The translations under genes and the position numbers were made by a program. A stretch of 64,000 nt of DNA from Maribacter flavus (GTDB taxonomy: Bacteria; Bacteroidota; Bacteroidia; Flavobacteriales; Flavobacteriaceae), in the NCBI RefSeq assembly GCF_008386635.1, contig NZ_VUOE01000003.1:339940-403939 (forward strand), given 5' to 3'. How positions within the stretch are numbered: the stretch's first letter is position 1; every line of letters starts with the position of its first letter. Shown one piece after another: positions 23,577 through 32,127 of the stretch. The notes under the pieces are model-generated. The model ran no database searches and was not told the DNA's origin. It saw only the letters and a list, made by a program, of their open reading frames with translations.

Positions 23577-24590
23577 ATGATAAAGCTCTTTCGTTCCAAA
23601 CTATATGTGGCCCTATTATTAATGGTAGTGGTCCTATTTTTTGGGGTTTTGGGATATCGGTATATAGCCGATTATTCATGGATAGATGCTCTTTACATGA
23701 CCATAATTACAGTAACGACAGTAGGATTTTCCGAAGTACGCCCCATGGATATCGAAGGAAAGATTTTCACCGTCGTCCTGATAGTCACCAGTGTTTTTAT
23801 CTTTGGTTTTGCCATTTCCGTTATAACGGAATATCTTTTGAGTAGAAACAGTCCGCAAAAATTAAAATTAAAAAAAGTGAAAAATACGATCGATAAATTA
23901 TCAAATCACGTAGTAGTCTGTGGTTTTGGTCGAAATGGAATGCAGGCTGCAGAAAGGCTAAAAGCCTACAAAAAGCCGTTCGTAGTAATCGAACGGGACA
24001 AGGAGCTTTTGGAAAAATACGATGACGATATTCTTTTTATGGAGGGAGATGCCAACGAAGATGAGGTTTTGCTAGCGGCAGGAATTGATAGGGCAAAATA
24101 CTTGATTGTCACATTGCCGGACGATGCGGCCAATCTGTTCGTGGTGCTTTCGGCACGGCAATTAAATACCAACCTTTTTATAATTAGCAGGGCTTCCCAG
24201 GTAACCTCTCAACGGAAACTACAGTTGGCAGGAGCCAATAAAGTGATAATGCCGGATAAAATAGGGGGGGACCATATGGCCTCATTGGTCGTTATGCCCG
24301 ATCTTATAACGTTTATGGATAAACTCTCCGTGGAAGGGGAGCATACAACGAATCTGGAGGAAGTTGCCATCGAGGATTTTTCCGATCAGATGGATTGTAG
24401 CTCCTTAAGAGATTTGGATTTGCGCAGAAAAACCGGGTGTACCATCATTGGATACATCGCACCTGATGGCGAATATATAATAAATCCGGAAGCAGACCTT
24501 CCGTTACAGCCAAAAAGTAAGGTGATTGTTTTGGGCCGGCCAGAGCAAATTCGAAAGTTGAATGAAATGTTCCATATTGAGTTGAGTTAA
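23577..24590 (+). CDS. potassium channel with RCK (TrkA) domains
   Basis: The 337-residue protein has two membrane helices (about residues 9-29 and 62-84) around a pore loop, then a RCK_N Rossmann domain (VVVCGFGRNGMQAAERL) and a RCK_C domain at the end. This is the two-helix, ligand-gated K+ channel plan. The filter reads TVTTVGFSEV rather than the classical TVGYGD. The F for Y and S for G changes occur in some bacterial channels and may alter selectivity. It is probably in the inner membrane. Confidence 0.9.
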   Translation: MIKLFRSKLYVALLLMVVVLFFGVLGYRYIADYSWIDALYMTIITVTTVGFSEVRPMDIEGKIFTVVLIVTSVFIFGFAISVITEYLLSRNSPQKLKLKKVKNTIDKLSNHVVVCGFGRNGMQAAERLKAYKKPFVVIERDKELLEKYDDDILFMEGDANEDEVLLAAGIDRAKYLIVTLPDDAANLFVVLSARQLNTNLFIISRASQVTSQRKLQLAGANKVIMPDKIGGDHMASLVVMPDLITFMDKLSVEGEHTTNLEEVAIEDFSDQMDCSSLRDLDLRRKTGCTIIGYIAPDGEYIINPEADLPLQPKSKVIVLGRPEQIRKLNEMFHIELS

Positions 24591-24668
24591 TTCAACGTTA
24601 TAATTTGATTGGGTTCATTTTTTTTGTGATATTGCCAAACTAACTAACTAAAAAATCCAAAAAAGAAT

Positions 24669-26342
24669 ATGAAGTATAGACTTCTGAGTTTTTGTACGTT
24701 CCTATTACCACTTTTATCCATGGCCCAAGAGGCCGAAGAAATTGGAATAGATGAAAAAATTGATCAAGTTTTCGGAGATCTTACTGGTTGGTTCGTAAAC
24801 TTTATTTTTTATCAAATACCTTTTTCTGAGAACATAAAAATTTATTGGGTATTGTTTCCACTTATTCTTGGTGCAGGTTTTTTTACATTTTACTTCAAAT
24901 TTATCAATTTCACTGGTGTGTGGACTGCCATAAAGGTGGTAATGGGTAAGTATGAGGATATTGAAAAATACGGTGCCAAGGAATTATATGGGGAAGAGGG
25001 TATTGCCGCAGGTGTAGATATGAACAAAGTGGAAAGTTTGGACAAGCACTTGGCAGACAACAAGGATGAAATTGTGGTTGACGGAGATATTCTGGATACC
25101 ATAAGGGATGAGAGTTCGAGTGGGGAAGTTTCCCATTTTCAAGCACTTACTGCGGCGCTATCTGCAACAGTAGGTTTGGGAAATATAGCTGGTGTTGCCG
25201 TGGCAGTTTCAATAGGCGGTGCAGGTGCGACTTTTTGGATGATTATAGCCGGACTTTTGGGTATGGCCTCCAAATTTGTGGAATGTACTTTGGGAGTTAA
25301 GTACAGGGACGTAGGTAAGGATGGAACCATATTTGGTGGTCCTATGTATTATTTAAATAAAGGTTTAAAAAACAAAACTTTAGGAAAAATATTGGCTGGT
25401 GCTTTCGCTATAATGTGCATTGGTGGTTCATTTGGTGGGGGAAATATGTTTCAAGTGAATCAAGCGGTACAGCTCTTTGAAAATATGACCGGAGGTACGG
25501 AATCTTTCTTATATGGCTACAGATGGGCCTTCGGTGTTGTTATGGCCATCTTGGTCGGTATTGTAATAATAGGAGGTATCAAATCCATTGCCAAGGTTAC
25601 GGATAAAATCGTTCCGTTTATGGTCATTATTTATGTGGGTGCATCTATTTTCGTCCTTGTGGCCAAATTTGATATGATCGGTTGGGCCTTTAATGAAATT
25701 ATCCAAGGGGCCTTTGCACCTGTAGGAATTGTTGGTGGGGCAGTGGGTGTTATGATCCAAGGATTTAGACGGGCCGCCTTTTCCAATGAGGCGGGTGTTG
25801 GGTCAGCTTCAATTGCCCACTCTGCAGTTAGGACAAAATACCCTGCCTCCGAAGGCCTTGTTGCTCTTTTGGAGCCTTTCATAGATACTGTGGTAGTTTG
25901 TACAATGACCGCTTTGGTACTTATCATTACTGGGAATGTAGATCCAGGTAATGCTGGGTTGAACGATGCAGATGCTATCTTATTGACTTCGGGTGCTTTT
26001 GGTTCCGTTATTAGTTGGTTCCCCTATGTATTAACGGTGGCCGTGGTCCTTTTTGCCTTTAGTACGCAAATTTCTTGGTCTTATTATGGTTATCAGGCGT
26101 GGGCATATCTTTTTGGGAGAACTAAGAAAACGGAGTACACTTATAAAATCATTTTTTGTTTATTCGTTATCGTGGGAGCATCCGCGAGTATGAGTTCCGT
26201 AATTGGGTTTTCAGATGCCATGATTTTTGGTATGATGGTGCCTAATATGATAGGGATAGTAATCTTGGCGCCAAAAGTAAAAGGAGAGTTAAAAAGATAC
26301 ATGGACGCAATAAGACTCAAAGTTAAAGCAGTTACGGAATAG
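24669..26342 (+). CDS. alanine:cation symporter (AGCS family)
   Basis: The 557-residue multispanning protein belongs to the alanine or glycine:cation symporters. LSATVGLGNIAGVAVAVS, GGPMYYLNKGL, FRRAAFSNEAGVGSASIAHSAV and the late FGMMVPNMIGIVIL are family hallmarks. A signal-like N-terminus and an acidic extra segment (about residues 80-160) precede the core. It imports an amino acid with Na+ or H+; which one cannot be read. It is followed closely by the helix-hairpin-helix and acyl-CoA dehydrogenase genes. Confidence 0.93.
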   Translation: MKYRLLSFCTFLLPLLSMAQEAEEIGIDEKIDQVFGDLTGWFVNFIFYQIPFSENIKIYWVLFPLILGAGFFTFYFKFINFTGVWTAIKVVMGKYEDIEKYGAKELYGEEGIAAGVDMNKVESLDKHLADNKDEIVVDGDILDTIRDESSSGEVSHFQALTAALSATVGLGNIAGVAVAVSIGGAGATFWMIIAGLLGMASKFVECTLGVKYRDVGKDGTIFGGPMYYLNKGLKNKTLGKILAGAFAIMCIGGSFGGGNMFQVNQAVQLFENMTGGTESFLYGYRWAFGVVMAILVGIVIIGGIKSIAKVTDKIVPFMVIIYVGASIFVLVAKFDMIGWAFNEIIQGAFAPVGIVGGAVGVMIQGFRRAAFSNEAGVGSASIAHSAVRTKYPASEGLVALLEPFIDTVVVCTMTALVLIITGNVDPGNAGLNDADAILLTSGAFGSVISWFPYVLTVAVVLFAFSTQISWSYYGYQAWAYLFGRTKKTEYTYKIIFCLFVIVGASASMSSVIGFSDAMIFGMMVPNMIGIVILAPKVKGELKRYMDAIRLKVKAVTE

Positions 26343-26359
26343 TGATTAATTGAATAACA

Positions 26360-27235
26360 TTGAGAAAATCCCACATAAAGTTTACAAAACAGGAACGAAG
26401 TGGGATTTTCTTTTTGTTGTTGATCATCATCCTTGTTCAAGGTGCCTTTTGGTTTTACAAGCGGTCTTCCAGTGTGGCTACCCATTCTTTACATCTGGAT
26501 AAGGAAATCCAAGGTAAGATAGATGCGCTTAAAGAGGAAACCAAAAAGCGGGATAATTTGGTGATATTCCCCTTCAATCCAAATTTTATTTCGGACTATA
26601 AAGGCTACACCTTGGGGATGTCTGTAGAGGAGATAGATCGTCTTCACGAGTTCAGGGAGCAAAATCGGTTTATAAACAACACGGAAGAATTTCAAGAGGT
26701 AACGGGGGTTTCGGATTCTCTTTTGAATAGGCTGTCACCATATTTCAAGTTTCCGGAGTGGGTCAAAAATAGTGGCATCACTGATAGGAATCCCAAGGTT
26801 GTCGAAAAAAGTAAGATCCCCCTTGATATTGCGCTGAAGGATTTAAACCAAGTTACCGTTCAAGAATTAATGGAGATACGCGGTGTAGGAAATATACTTT
26901 CTGAAAGAATCATAAAGTTCAGGGACAGATTGGGCGGGTTTTTGTTGGATGATCAATTGTACGATGTTTTTGGACTGGAACACGAGGTTGCCGCACGTGT
27001 CATTGAAAGATATAAGGTATTGAAAGCACCAGAAATTGAAAAGGTCAACATCAATACCGCCAGCGCACGGGAATTATCTAAAATAGGCTATATTTCTAGA
27101 AGCCTCGCTGAGGGAATTGTCAGGTTTCGGGAAGAGAACGGCGAAATAACTTCCTTCGATGAATTGCGACAAATCGAGAATTTTCCAACCAATCGGATAA
27201 ATAGATTTCCTTTATATTTGTCGCTCAAAAAATAA
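26360..27235 (+). CDS. helix-hairpin-helix (ComEA-like) membrane protein
   Basis: The 291-residue protein starts at TTG 26360. It has one N-terminal membrane helix (IFFLLLIIILVQGAFWF, about residues 16-32) and several helix-hairpin-helix units: LDIALKDLNQVTVQELMEIR-GVGNILSERIIKFR near residue 170 and VNINTASARELSKIGYI near 230. ComEA-like HhH domains bind DNA without sequence preference, often during uptake. The helix places the domain outside the cytoplasm. A DNA-uptake role is possible but unproven. Confidence 0.85.
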   Translation: MRKSHIKFTKQERSGIFFLLLIIILVQGAFWFYKRSSSVATHSLHLDKEIQGKIDALKEETKKRDNLVIFPFNPNFISDYKGYTLGMSVEEIDRLHEFREQNRFINNTEEFQEVTGVSDSLLNRLSPYFKFPEWVKNSGITDRNPKVVEKSKIPLDIALKDLNQVTVQELMEIRGVGNILSERIIKFRDRLGGFLLDDQLYDVFGLEHEVAARVIERYKVLKAPEIEKVNINTASARELSKIGYISRSLAEGIVRFREENGEITSFDELRQIENFPTNRINRFPLYLSLKK

Positions 27236-27239
27236 AGCT

Positions 27240-28409
27240 ATGGAGAATATGTACTTCACTGAAGAACATCTTTTATTTAGGCAAAGCCTAAAGGATTTTT
27301 TGCAGAAAGAAGTAGTACCGCATATTGAAAAATGGGAGCAGACCGGTACCATCGAAAGATTTATTTGGGAGAAGTTTGGCGAAATGGGATATTTTGGCCT
27401 CGCTACACCGGAAGAAGATGGCGGTTTAGGCCTGGATCTTTTTTATACGGTTATATTTTTAGAGGAACTGCAAAAGATAAATTCCGGTGGTTTCGCGGCC
27501 GCAATGTGGGCACACGCTTATCTGGCCATGACGTATTTGAACAAGAGGGCAAAAGGGGGTATCAGGAAAAAATATCTTGAGCCCAGCGCGGTTGGTAAAT
27601 TGATCGGTTGTCTTGGTGTAACTGAACCCTATGGCGGAAGTGATGTCGCGGGTATGAGAACCACGGCGATAAAAAAGAGCAATACCTATGTAATAAACGG
27701 GTCAAAAACATTCATTACAAATGGTGTTTATGGAGACTATATTATCCTGGCAGCCAAAACGGACGCTTCGGCAGGGAATAAAGGGATCAGTATTTTTGTC
27801 GTTGATAGAAAAACGGAGGGCGTAACTGCAAATAAGCTTAACAAACTAGGATGGAGGGCTTCGGATACCGCCGAGCTAGCATTCGACAATGTTGAAATCC
27901 CTGAAGAAAATTTATTGGGCGAGGAAGGTATGGGATTCTCATATATTATGGAAGCCTTCGCACTCGAACGTCTTGTTATGGGAATCAACGCACATGCAAG
28001 GGCGGAATATGCCTTGGAATATGCCTTGCAATATATGTCCGAACGGGAGGCGTTTGGCAAGACCATCGATCAATTTCAGGCTTTGCGTCATAGGATAGTG
28101 GACCTTCATGCCGATATGGAAATTTGTAAACATTATAATTATTTTGTGGCAGGCCGATTGGACAAAGGGGAATACGTTGTAAAGGAGGCGACCATTTCCA
28201 AGCTTAAATCCACAAAAATGGCCGATGAGGTCGCTTATGAATGCCTGCAATTTCTGGGTGGTTACGGATACATTGAGGATTACCCCATGGCCCGTTTGTT
28301 AAGGGATAGTAGATTGGGCCCTATTGGTGGTGGAACCTCTGAGATATTGCGGGAAATTATTGCAAAGATCATCATAGATAAAAAAGAATATCGGCCTACA
28401 ACGAATTAA
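27240..28409 (+). CDS. acyl-CoA dehydrogenase
   Basis: The 389-residue flavoenzyme has the family signatures CLGVTEPYGGSDVAGMRTTA and GGYGYIEDYPMARLLRDSR. The Glu that serves as base in medium-chain enzymes (YEGT motif) is Gly here (GGGTSEIL). ALERLVMG in the preceding helix supplies a Glu at the place used by isovaleryl- and long-chain-type enzymes (inference). The chain length of the substrate is unknown. Its ATG is four bases after the HhH gene. Confidence 0.92.
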   Translation: MENMYFTEEHLLFRQSLKDFLQKEVVPHIEKWEQTGTIERFIWEKFGEMGYFGLATPEEDGGLGLDLFYTVIFLEELQKINSGGFAAAMWAHAYLAMTYLNKRAKGGIRKKYLEPSAVGKLIGCLGVTEPYGGSDVAGMRTTAIKKSNTYVINGSKTFITNGVYGDYIILAAKTDASAGNKGISIFVVDRKTEGVTANKLNKLGWRASDTAELAFDNVEIPEENLLGEEGMGFSYIMEAFALERLVMGINAHARAEYALEYALQYMSEREAFGKTIDQFQALRHRIVDLHADMEICKHYNYFVAGRLDKGEYVVKEATISKLKSTKMADEVAYECLQFLGGYGYIEDYPMARLLRDSRLGPIGGGTSEILREIIAKIIIDKKEYRPTTN

Positions 28410-28440
28410 TGACAATTTCCTGTTCAAATTAGGCATTAAT

Positions 28441-28471
28441 GTTGTCCATGTGAAATTAGTTATTATCTTTG
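28441..28471 (+). promoter_or_regulatory. promoter of rpsU
   Basis: GTTG (28441-28444), a 19-base spacer and TATCTTTG (28464-28471, full match to TAnnTTTG) precede rpsU. Transcription should start near 28477, leaving a leader of about 30 nt that contains the Shine-Dalgarno. Confidence 0.65.
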
Positions 28472-28489
28472 CGGCCTTAATCACAAAAG

Positions 28490-28498
28490 AAAGGAGGT
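28490..28498 (+). promoter_or_regulatory. extended Shine-Dalgarno of rpsU
   Basis: AAAGGAGGT, complementary to the 3' end of 16S rRNA, lies 8 bases before the rpsU ATG. Nearly all other genes in the window lack such a site. In Flavobacterium, bS21 hides the anti-Shine-Dalgarno in the ribosome, and ribosomes lacking bS21 translate rpsU through its strong site, an autogenous control. Confidence 0.9.
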
Positions 28499-28506
28499 TG
28501 TAGCCC

Positions 28507-28701
28507 ATGTTAATAATACCAGTTAAAGAAGGAGAAAACATAGATAGAGCTTTAAAACGTTTCAAAAGAAAGTTTGACAAGACAGGTACAATGAGGCAGT
28601 TGAGAAAACGTCAGCAGTTTACCAAGCCTTCCGTAGAGCGCAGAGCCCAAATACAGAAAGCACAGTATATTCAAAGTCTAAGGGACCAAGAGGAAATTTA
28701 G
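28507..28701 (+). CDS. rpsU: 30S ribosomal protein bS21
   Basis: The 64-residue basic protein (MLIIPVKEGENIDRALKRFK, RKFDKTGTMRQLRKRQQFTK) is bS21, on the platform of the small subunit near the 3' end of 16S rRNA. Its strong Shine-Dalgarno makes it exceptional in this window. It has its own promoter and a terminator 20 bases after the stop, so it is a one-gene transcript, possibly with read-through into xerC. Confidence 0.97.
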   Translation: MLIIPVKEGENIDRALKRFKRKFDKTGTMRQLRKRQQFTKPSVERRAQIQKAQYIQSLRDQEEI

Positions 28702-28721
28702 ACTTTTATACATACAGCATT

Positions 28722-28747
28722 AAATCCCGCACTTTGCGGGATTTTTT
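28722..28747 (+). terminator. terminator after rpsU
   Basis: AAATCCCGC-acttt-GCGGGATTT and further T residues form a clean intrinsic terminator between rpsU and xerC. Confidence 0.85.
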
Positions 28748-28788
28748 GTTTTTGACGTTTTCTTCTCGGTAATTCCTAACTTTGGTAT

Positions 28789-29682
28789 ATGCACTTAAAT
28801 CAATTCACGGACTATCTCACCCTGGAAAAAAAGTATTCCGTTCATACGGTACAGGCCTACGGAACCGATCTTATTGAATTTCGGGATTTTTGTGAATCGG
28901 AATATTCCATTGGGGATATCGATGATGTCGCCTATACCATAATAAGGAGTTGGATCGTGTCCATGTCCGATATCGGTATTTCAAACCGTACGATCAATCG
29001 AAAAGTTGCTTCTTTAAAAGCTTATTATAAATTCCTTCAAAAGATTGACATACTACAGGTGAGTCCTCTTTTGAAGCACAAGGCCTTGAAAACCCCTAAA
29101 AAATTGGAGACGCCTTTTTCTGAAAATGAGATGCAACAAGTTTTGAACGAAATTCCGTATTCCAAGGATTTTGACGGTTTGCGGGATCAGCTCATTATCC
29201 ATATTTTATATACTACGGGTATCCGAAGGGCAGAATTGGTAAATATTAAAGTAAAGGATATAGATCTAGCGGAGAAAACAGTAAAGGTTTTGGGAAAAAG
29301 AAACAAGGAACGTATCATTCCCCTATTACCGGAGACGATACTTTTTATTGAGGATTATCTAGCTGAACGAAACACAATCGCCGAAGCTAAAAATACCGAC
29401 TATTTTTTCTTGACCAATAAGGGCAATAAAATATATGAAACCCTTGTTTATAGAATTATAAATAAGTATTTTAGAAAGGTTTCCGCTAAGGTTAAAAATA
29501 GCCCTCATGTTCTGAGGCATACCTTTGCAACACATTTGTTGAACAAGGGAGCCGATTTAAATTCGGTGAAGGAATTACTGGGGCATGCAAGTTTGGCCTC
29601 AACGCAAGTTTACACGCATAACAGCATAGCGGAACTCAAAAGAATACATGCTTCTTCCCACCCTAGAGGGAAAAACAATTAA
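28789..29682 (+). CDS. xerC: tyrosine recombinase XerC-type
   Basis: The 297-residue protein has an N-terminal SAM-like domain and a C-terminal catalytic domain with the R-K-H-R-H-Y set: TTGIRRAEL, LGKRNKERI, HVLRHTFATHLL, LGHASLASTQVYTH. Xer recombinases resolve chromosome dimers at dif. The position after rpsU and before hpf, with nothing mobile around it, argues for a housekeeping Xer rather than a phage or transposon integrase. XerC versus XerD cannot be settled from sequence alone. Confidence 0.92.
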   Translation: MHLNQFTDYLTLEKKYSVHTVQAYGTDLIEFRDFCESEYSIGDIDDVAYTIIRSWIVSMSDIGISNRTINRKVASLKAYYKFLQKIDILQVSPLLKHKALKTPKKLETPFSENEMQQVLNEIPYSKDFDGLRDQLIIHILYTTGIRRAELVNIKVKDIDLAEKTVKVLGKRNKERIIPLLPETILFIEDYLAERNTIAEAKNTDYFFLTNKGNKIYETLVYRIINKYFRKVSAKVKNSPHVLRHTFATHLLNKGADLNSVKELLGHASLASTQVYTHNSIAELKRIHASSHPRGKNN

Positions 29683-29735
29683 TTGTTTAATCCGGTCCCT
29701 GGTCTAGATAAAGGGGCGTTAAAATTTTTTAGCTT

Positions 29736-30038
29736 ATGAAAGTAAACGCACAATCCGTGAATTTTAATGCAGATATTAAACTGATAAATTTTCTGCAAAG
29801 CCGTTTAGATAAGTTGGAGACGTTTTATGATAAGGTCATCAGTTCCGATGTTTATTTAAAGGTGGAGAATACTAGTTCTAAAGAGAACAAGATTGTGGAA
29901 ATTAAGTTAAATGTTCCAAAGAACCATTTCGTAGTAAAAAAGCAGTGCAAATCCTTTGAGGAAGCGGTAGATACTGCATGTAATTCCTTGGAGAGAAAAT
30001 TGATCAAGAACAAGCAAAAATTAAGGGCACATGCTTGA
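29736..30038 (+). CDS. hpf: short ribosome hibernation / HPF-RaiA family protein
   Basis: The 100-residue protein (MKVNAQSVNFNADIKLINFL, KNHFVVKKQCKSFEEAVDTA) is the short, single-domain form of the family that binds the 30S decoding centre in stationary phase. It lacks the C-terminal dimerisation domain of long HPF. It follows xerC by 53 bases and is followed by the terminator overlapped by the tRNA promoter. Confidence 0.92.
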   Translation: MKVNAQSVNFNADIKLINFLQSRLDKLETFYDKVISSDVYLKVENTSSKENKIVEIKLNVPKNHFVVKKQCKSFEEAVDTACNSLERKLIKNKQKLRAHA

Positions 30039-30059
30039 TTAAAATTTTTCGAAATTTAT

Positions 30060-30089
30060 TTTGAAAAAACAAATAAATCTATACATTTG
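30060..30089 (+). promoter_or_regulatory. promoter of the tRNA-tuf cluster
   Basis: TTTG (30060-30063), an 18-base spacer and TACATTTG (30082-30089, full match) lie 52 bases before tRNA-Thr. The expected start is near 30095, inside the 5' arm of the hairpin that follows. Confidence 0.65.
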
Positions 30090-30090
30090 C

Positions 30091-30118
30091 AGTCCGTTAG
30101 AAATAGCGGACTTTTTTG
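30091..30118 (+). terminator. terminator-like hairpin between hpf and tRNA-Thr
   Basis: AGTCCG (30091-30096) pairs with CGGACT (30107-30112) and is followed by six T. It can terminate hpf transcripts. Because the promoter just upstream would start transcripts in its 5' arm, tRNA transcripts should escape it. Confidence 0.6.
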
Positions 30119-30140
30119 TGCCGAAAAAAGCATTAAAAGT

Positions 30141-30214
30141 GCCGATGTAGCTCAGCTGGCTAGAGCAGCTGATTTGTAATCAGCAGGTCGTGGGTTCGAG
30201 TCCCTCCATCGGCT
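30141..30214 (+). tRNA. tRNA-Thr (anticodon TGT)
   Basis: The 74-base gene has a perfect acceptor stem GCCGATG/CATCGGC with discriminator T. The anticodon stem GCTGA/TCAGC encloses loop TTTGTAA, anticodon TGT (ACA codons). The T arm has GTTCGAG. CCA is not encoded. It is first in the tRNA cluster before tuf. Confidence 0.97.
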
Positions 30215-30311
30215 CTTGAAATAGTGAATAAAGCATCAGGATGCAATTAAAAAGTGAATAAATACGCTTTTGTTTGTGGGGGCGAGAAGTTTATCTTGGG
30301 CGAAGTCGATG

Positions 30312-30331
30312 GAAGTCCCGCCATCGGCTCC
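30312..30331 (+). repeat. partial copy of the tRNA-Thr 3' end
   Basis: GAAGTCCCGCCATCGGCTCC resembles the end of tRNA-Thr (GAGTCCCTCCATCGGCTC at 30199-30214 and after). It has no matching 5' half and sits in the 142-base spacer between tRNA-Thr and tRNA-Tyr. It looks like a leftover of a tRNA duplication or of recombination. Confidence 0.5.
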
Positions 30332-30356
30332 AAAGTTCTTAAAATACTGATAAGGC

Positions 30357-30438
<82 letters not shown>

Positions 30439-30485
30439 CATAGCTTTATCATCGGTATTAAATTGAAATCTTGAAAATTAAACAA

Positions 30486-30558
30486 GCGGGAGTAGCTCAG
30501 TTGGTAGAGCGTCAGCCTTCCAAGCTGAATGTCGCCGGTTCGAACCCGGTCTCCCGCT
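30486..30558 (+). tRNA. tRNA-Gly (anticodon TCC)
   Basis: The 73-base gene has a perfect stem GCGGGAG/CTCCCGC and discriminator T. The anticodon stem TCAGC/GCTGA encloses loop CTTCCAA, anticodon TCC (GGA/GGG codons). The T loop is GTTCGAAC. It lies 47 bases after tRNA-Tyr. Confidence 0.97.
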
Positions 30559-30653
30559 CAAAATAAACCGGAAGTCTATTATTTAGGTTTTAGGTTTATG
30601 AAGGGTTATTTTGGGACGATTTTTCGTTCTGACCCTAATTTTTTGACTTTATA

Positions 30654-30676
30654 GTCATTCCTGCGAAGGCAGGAAT
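30654..30676. repeat. palindromic dispersed-type repeat between tRNAs
   Basis: GTC-ATTCCTGC-GAAG-GCAGGAAT forms an 8-bp stem with a 4-base loop in the 147-base spacer between tRNA-Gly and tRNA-Thr. This motif is familiar as a dispersed repeat in many bacterial genomes. Only one copy is present in this window. Confidence 0.6.
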
Positions 30677-30705
30677 TTACCATTTTGGTAGATTCGACAC
30701 TTTAC

Positions 30706-30777
30706 GCCGGTGTAGCTCAGGGGTAGAGCGTTTCCTTGGTAAGGAAGAGGTCACGAGTTCAAATCTCGTCATTGGCT
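30706..30777 (+). tRNA. tRNA-Thr (anticodon GGT)
   Basis: The 72-base gene has stem GCCGGTG/CATTGGC with two G-U pairs and discriminator T. The anticodon loop TTGGTAA gives anticodon GGT (ACC/ACU codons). The T loop is GTTCAAAT. It lies 55 bases before the tuf ATG, and tuf is probably cotranscribed. Confidence 0.95.
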
Positions 30778-30788
30778 CAATTAAGGTA

Positions 30789-30796
30789 TAAATTTG
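30789..30796 (+). promoter_or_regulatory. candidate -7 element of tuf
   Basis: TAAATTTG matches TAnnTTTG, 36 bases before the tuf ATG. A -33 box would fall inside the tRNA-Thr 3' end and is not clear. It may be an additional promoter for strong tuf expression. Confidence 0.4.
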
Positions 30797-30832
30797 TACA
30801 CTAATATAAACTAAGATTAAAATTCAATAAAC

Positions 30833-32020
30833 ATGGCAAAGGAAACTTTCGATCGTTCCAAACCGCACTTAAATATTGGTACTATTGGACACGTGGATCA
30901 CGGTAAAACTACATTGACTGCTGCTATCACAGAGGTTCTGTCTAACGCAGGTCTTTCTGAAAAGAGGAGTTTCGATTCTATCGACAACGCTCCAGAGGAA
31001 AAGGAAAGAGGTATCACAATCAATACATCGCACGTAGAGTATCAAACAGCTAACCGTCACTATGCGCACGTTGACTGTCCAGGTCACGCGGATTACGTGA
31101 AGAACATGGTTACTGGTGCCGCCCAGATGGATGGTGCTATTTTGGTGGTTGCCGCTACAGATGGTCCTATGCCACAAACTCGTGAGCACATTCTATTAGG
31201 TCGTCAGGTAGGTATTCCTAGAATCGTTGTTTTCTTGAACAAAGTTGACATGGTTGATGATGAGGAGTTGTTGGAGTTGGTTGAAATGGAGGTTAGGGAA
31301 TTGCTTTCTTTCTACGAGTACGATGGTGACAATGGGCCTGTAATCTCAGGTTCTGCCCTAGGTGCGTTAAACGGTGAGCAAAAATGGGTTGATACCGTTA
31401 TGCAATTAATGGAGGCTGTTGATAGCTGGATTGAATTGCCGGAAAGGGATGTCGATAAGCCTTTCTTGATGCCTGTTGAGGATGTATTTACAATTACTGG
31501 ACGTGGTACCGTGGCAACAGGTAGAATTGAAACTGGAATCGCTAATACTGGTGATGCCGTAGATATCATTGGTATGGGTGCTGAAAAATTGTCTTCAACT
31601 ATTACCGGTGTTGAAATGTTCCGTAAAATTCTGGACAGAGGTGAAGCTGGGGATAACGTTGGAATCTTGTTGAGAGGTATTGAGAAATCTCAAATTAGCC
31701 GTGGAATGGTTATCTGTAAGCCAGGTTCTGTTAAGCCACATGCTAAATTTGAAGCTGAGGTGTATATCTTGAAAAAAGAAGAAGGCGGTCGCCATACTCC
31801 TTTCCATAACAATTATCGTCCACAATTTTATGTAAGAACTACTGATGTTACCGGTAATATTTCCCTTCCTTCTGGTGTAGAGATGGTAATGCCAGGTGAT
31901 AACCTTACAATTACTGTTGAATTAATTCAACCAATTGCACTTAGTGTAGGTCTTCGTTTTGCTATCCGTGAAGGTGGTAGAACCGTAGGTGCTGGCCAGG
32001 TAACTAAGATTTTGGATTAA
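30833..32020 (+). CDS. tuf: elongation factor Tu
   Basis: The 395-residue GTPase delivers aminoacyl-tRNA to the ribosome. G1 [10 protein letters not shown]3 [13 protein letters not shown]4 NKVD and the GTVATGRIE of domain 2 are all present. It is the only tuf in the window and sits between tRNA-Thr and tRNA-Trp, the usual bacterial arrangement before secE-nusG. A hairpin follows 28 bases after the stop. Confidence 0.98.
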   Translation: MAKETFDRSKPHLNIGTIGHVDHGKTTLTAAITEVLSNAGLSEKRSFDSIDNAPEEKERGITINTSHVEYQTANRHYAHVDCPGHADYVKNMVTGAAQMDGAILVVAATDGPMPQTREHILLGRQVGIPRIVVFLNKVDMVDDEELLELVEMEVRELLSFYEYDGDNGPVISGSALGALNGEQKWVDTVMQLMEAVDSWIELPERDVDKPFLMPVEDVFTITGRGTVATGRIETGIANTGDAVDIIGMGAEKLSSTITGVEMFRKILDRGEAGDNVGILLRGIEKSQISRGMVICKPGSVKPHAKFEAEVYILKKEEGGRHTPFHNNYRPQFYVRTTDVTGNISLPSGVEMVMPGDNLTITVELIQPIALSVGLRFAIREGGRTVGAGQVTKILD

Positions 32021-32048
32021 TCCAATCTTTTAATGTAATAGATATTTT

Positions 32049-32078
32049 AAGGGTGTCCGTCTTTTGACGGATACCTTT
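32049..32078 (+). other. strong hairpin after tuf
   Basis: AAGGGTGTCCGTC (32049-32061) and GACGGATACCTTT (32066-32078) form a long stem with one G-U and a TTTT loop. There is no proper U-tract after it (AAATG follows). It could be a processing or pausing site between tuf and tRNA-Trp rather than a full terminator. Confidence 0.5.
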
Positions 32079-32127
32079 AAATGTAAATATAAAGGCGTGT
32101 CATCTAAAGATCTAGTGATACGCAAAT

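Noticed and set aside
28789..29682. The tyrosine recombinase as an integrase of a mobile island next to tRNA-Thr
   Set aside because: It lies in a conserved housekeeping order (rpsU, xerC, hpf), and no att duplication, cargo or other mobile gene surrounds it. The tRNA fragment at 30312 is too short to be convincing.
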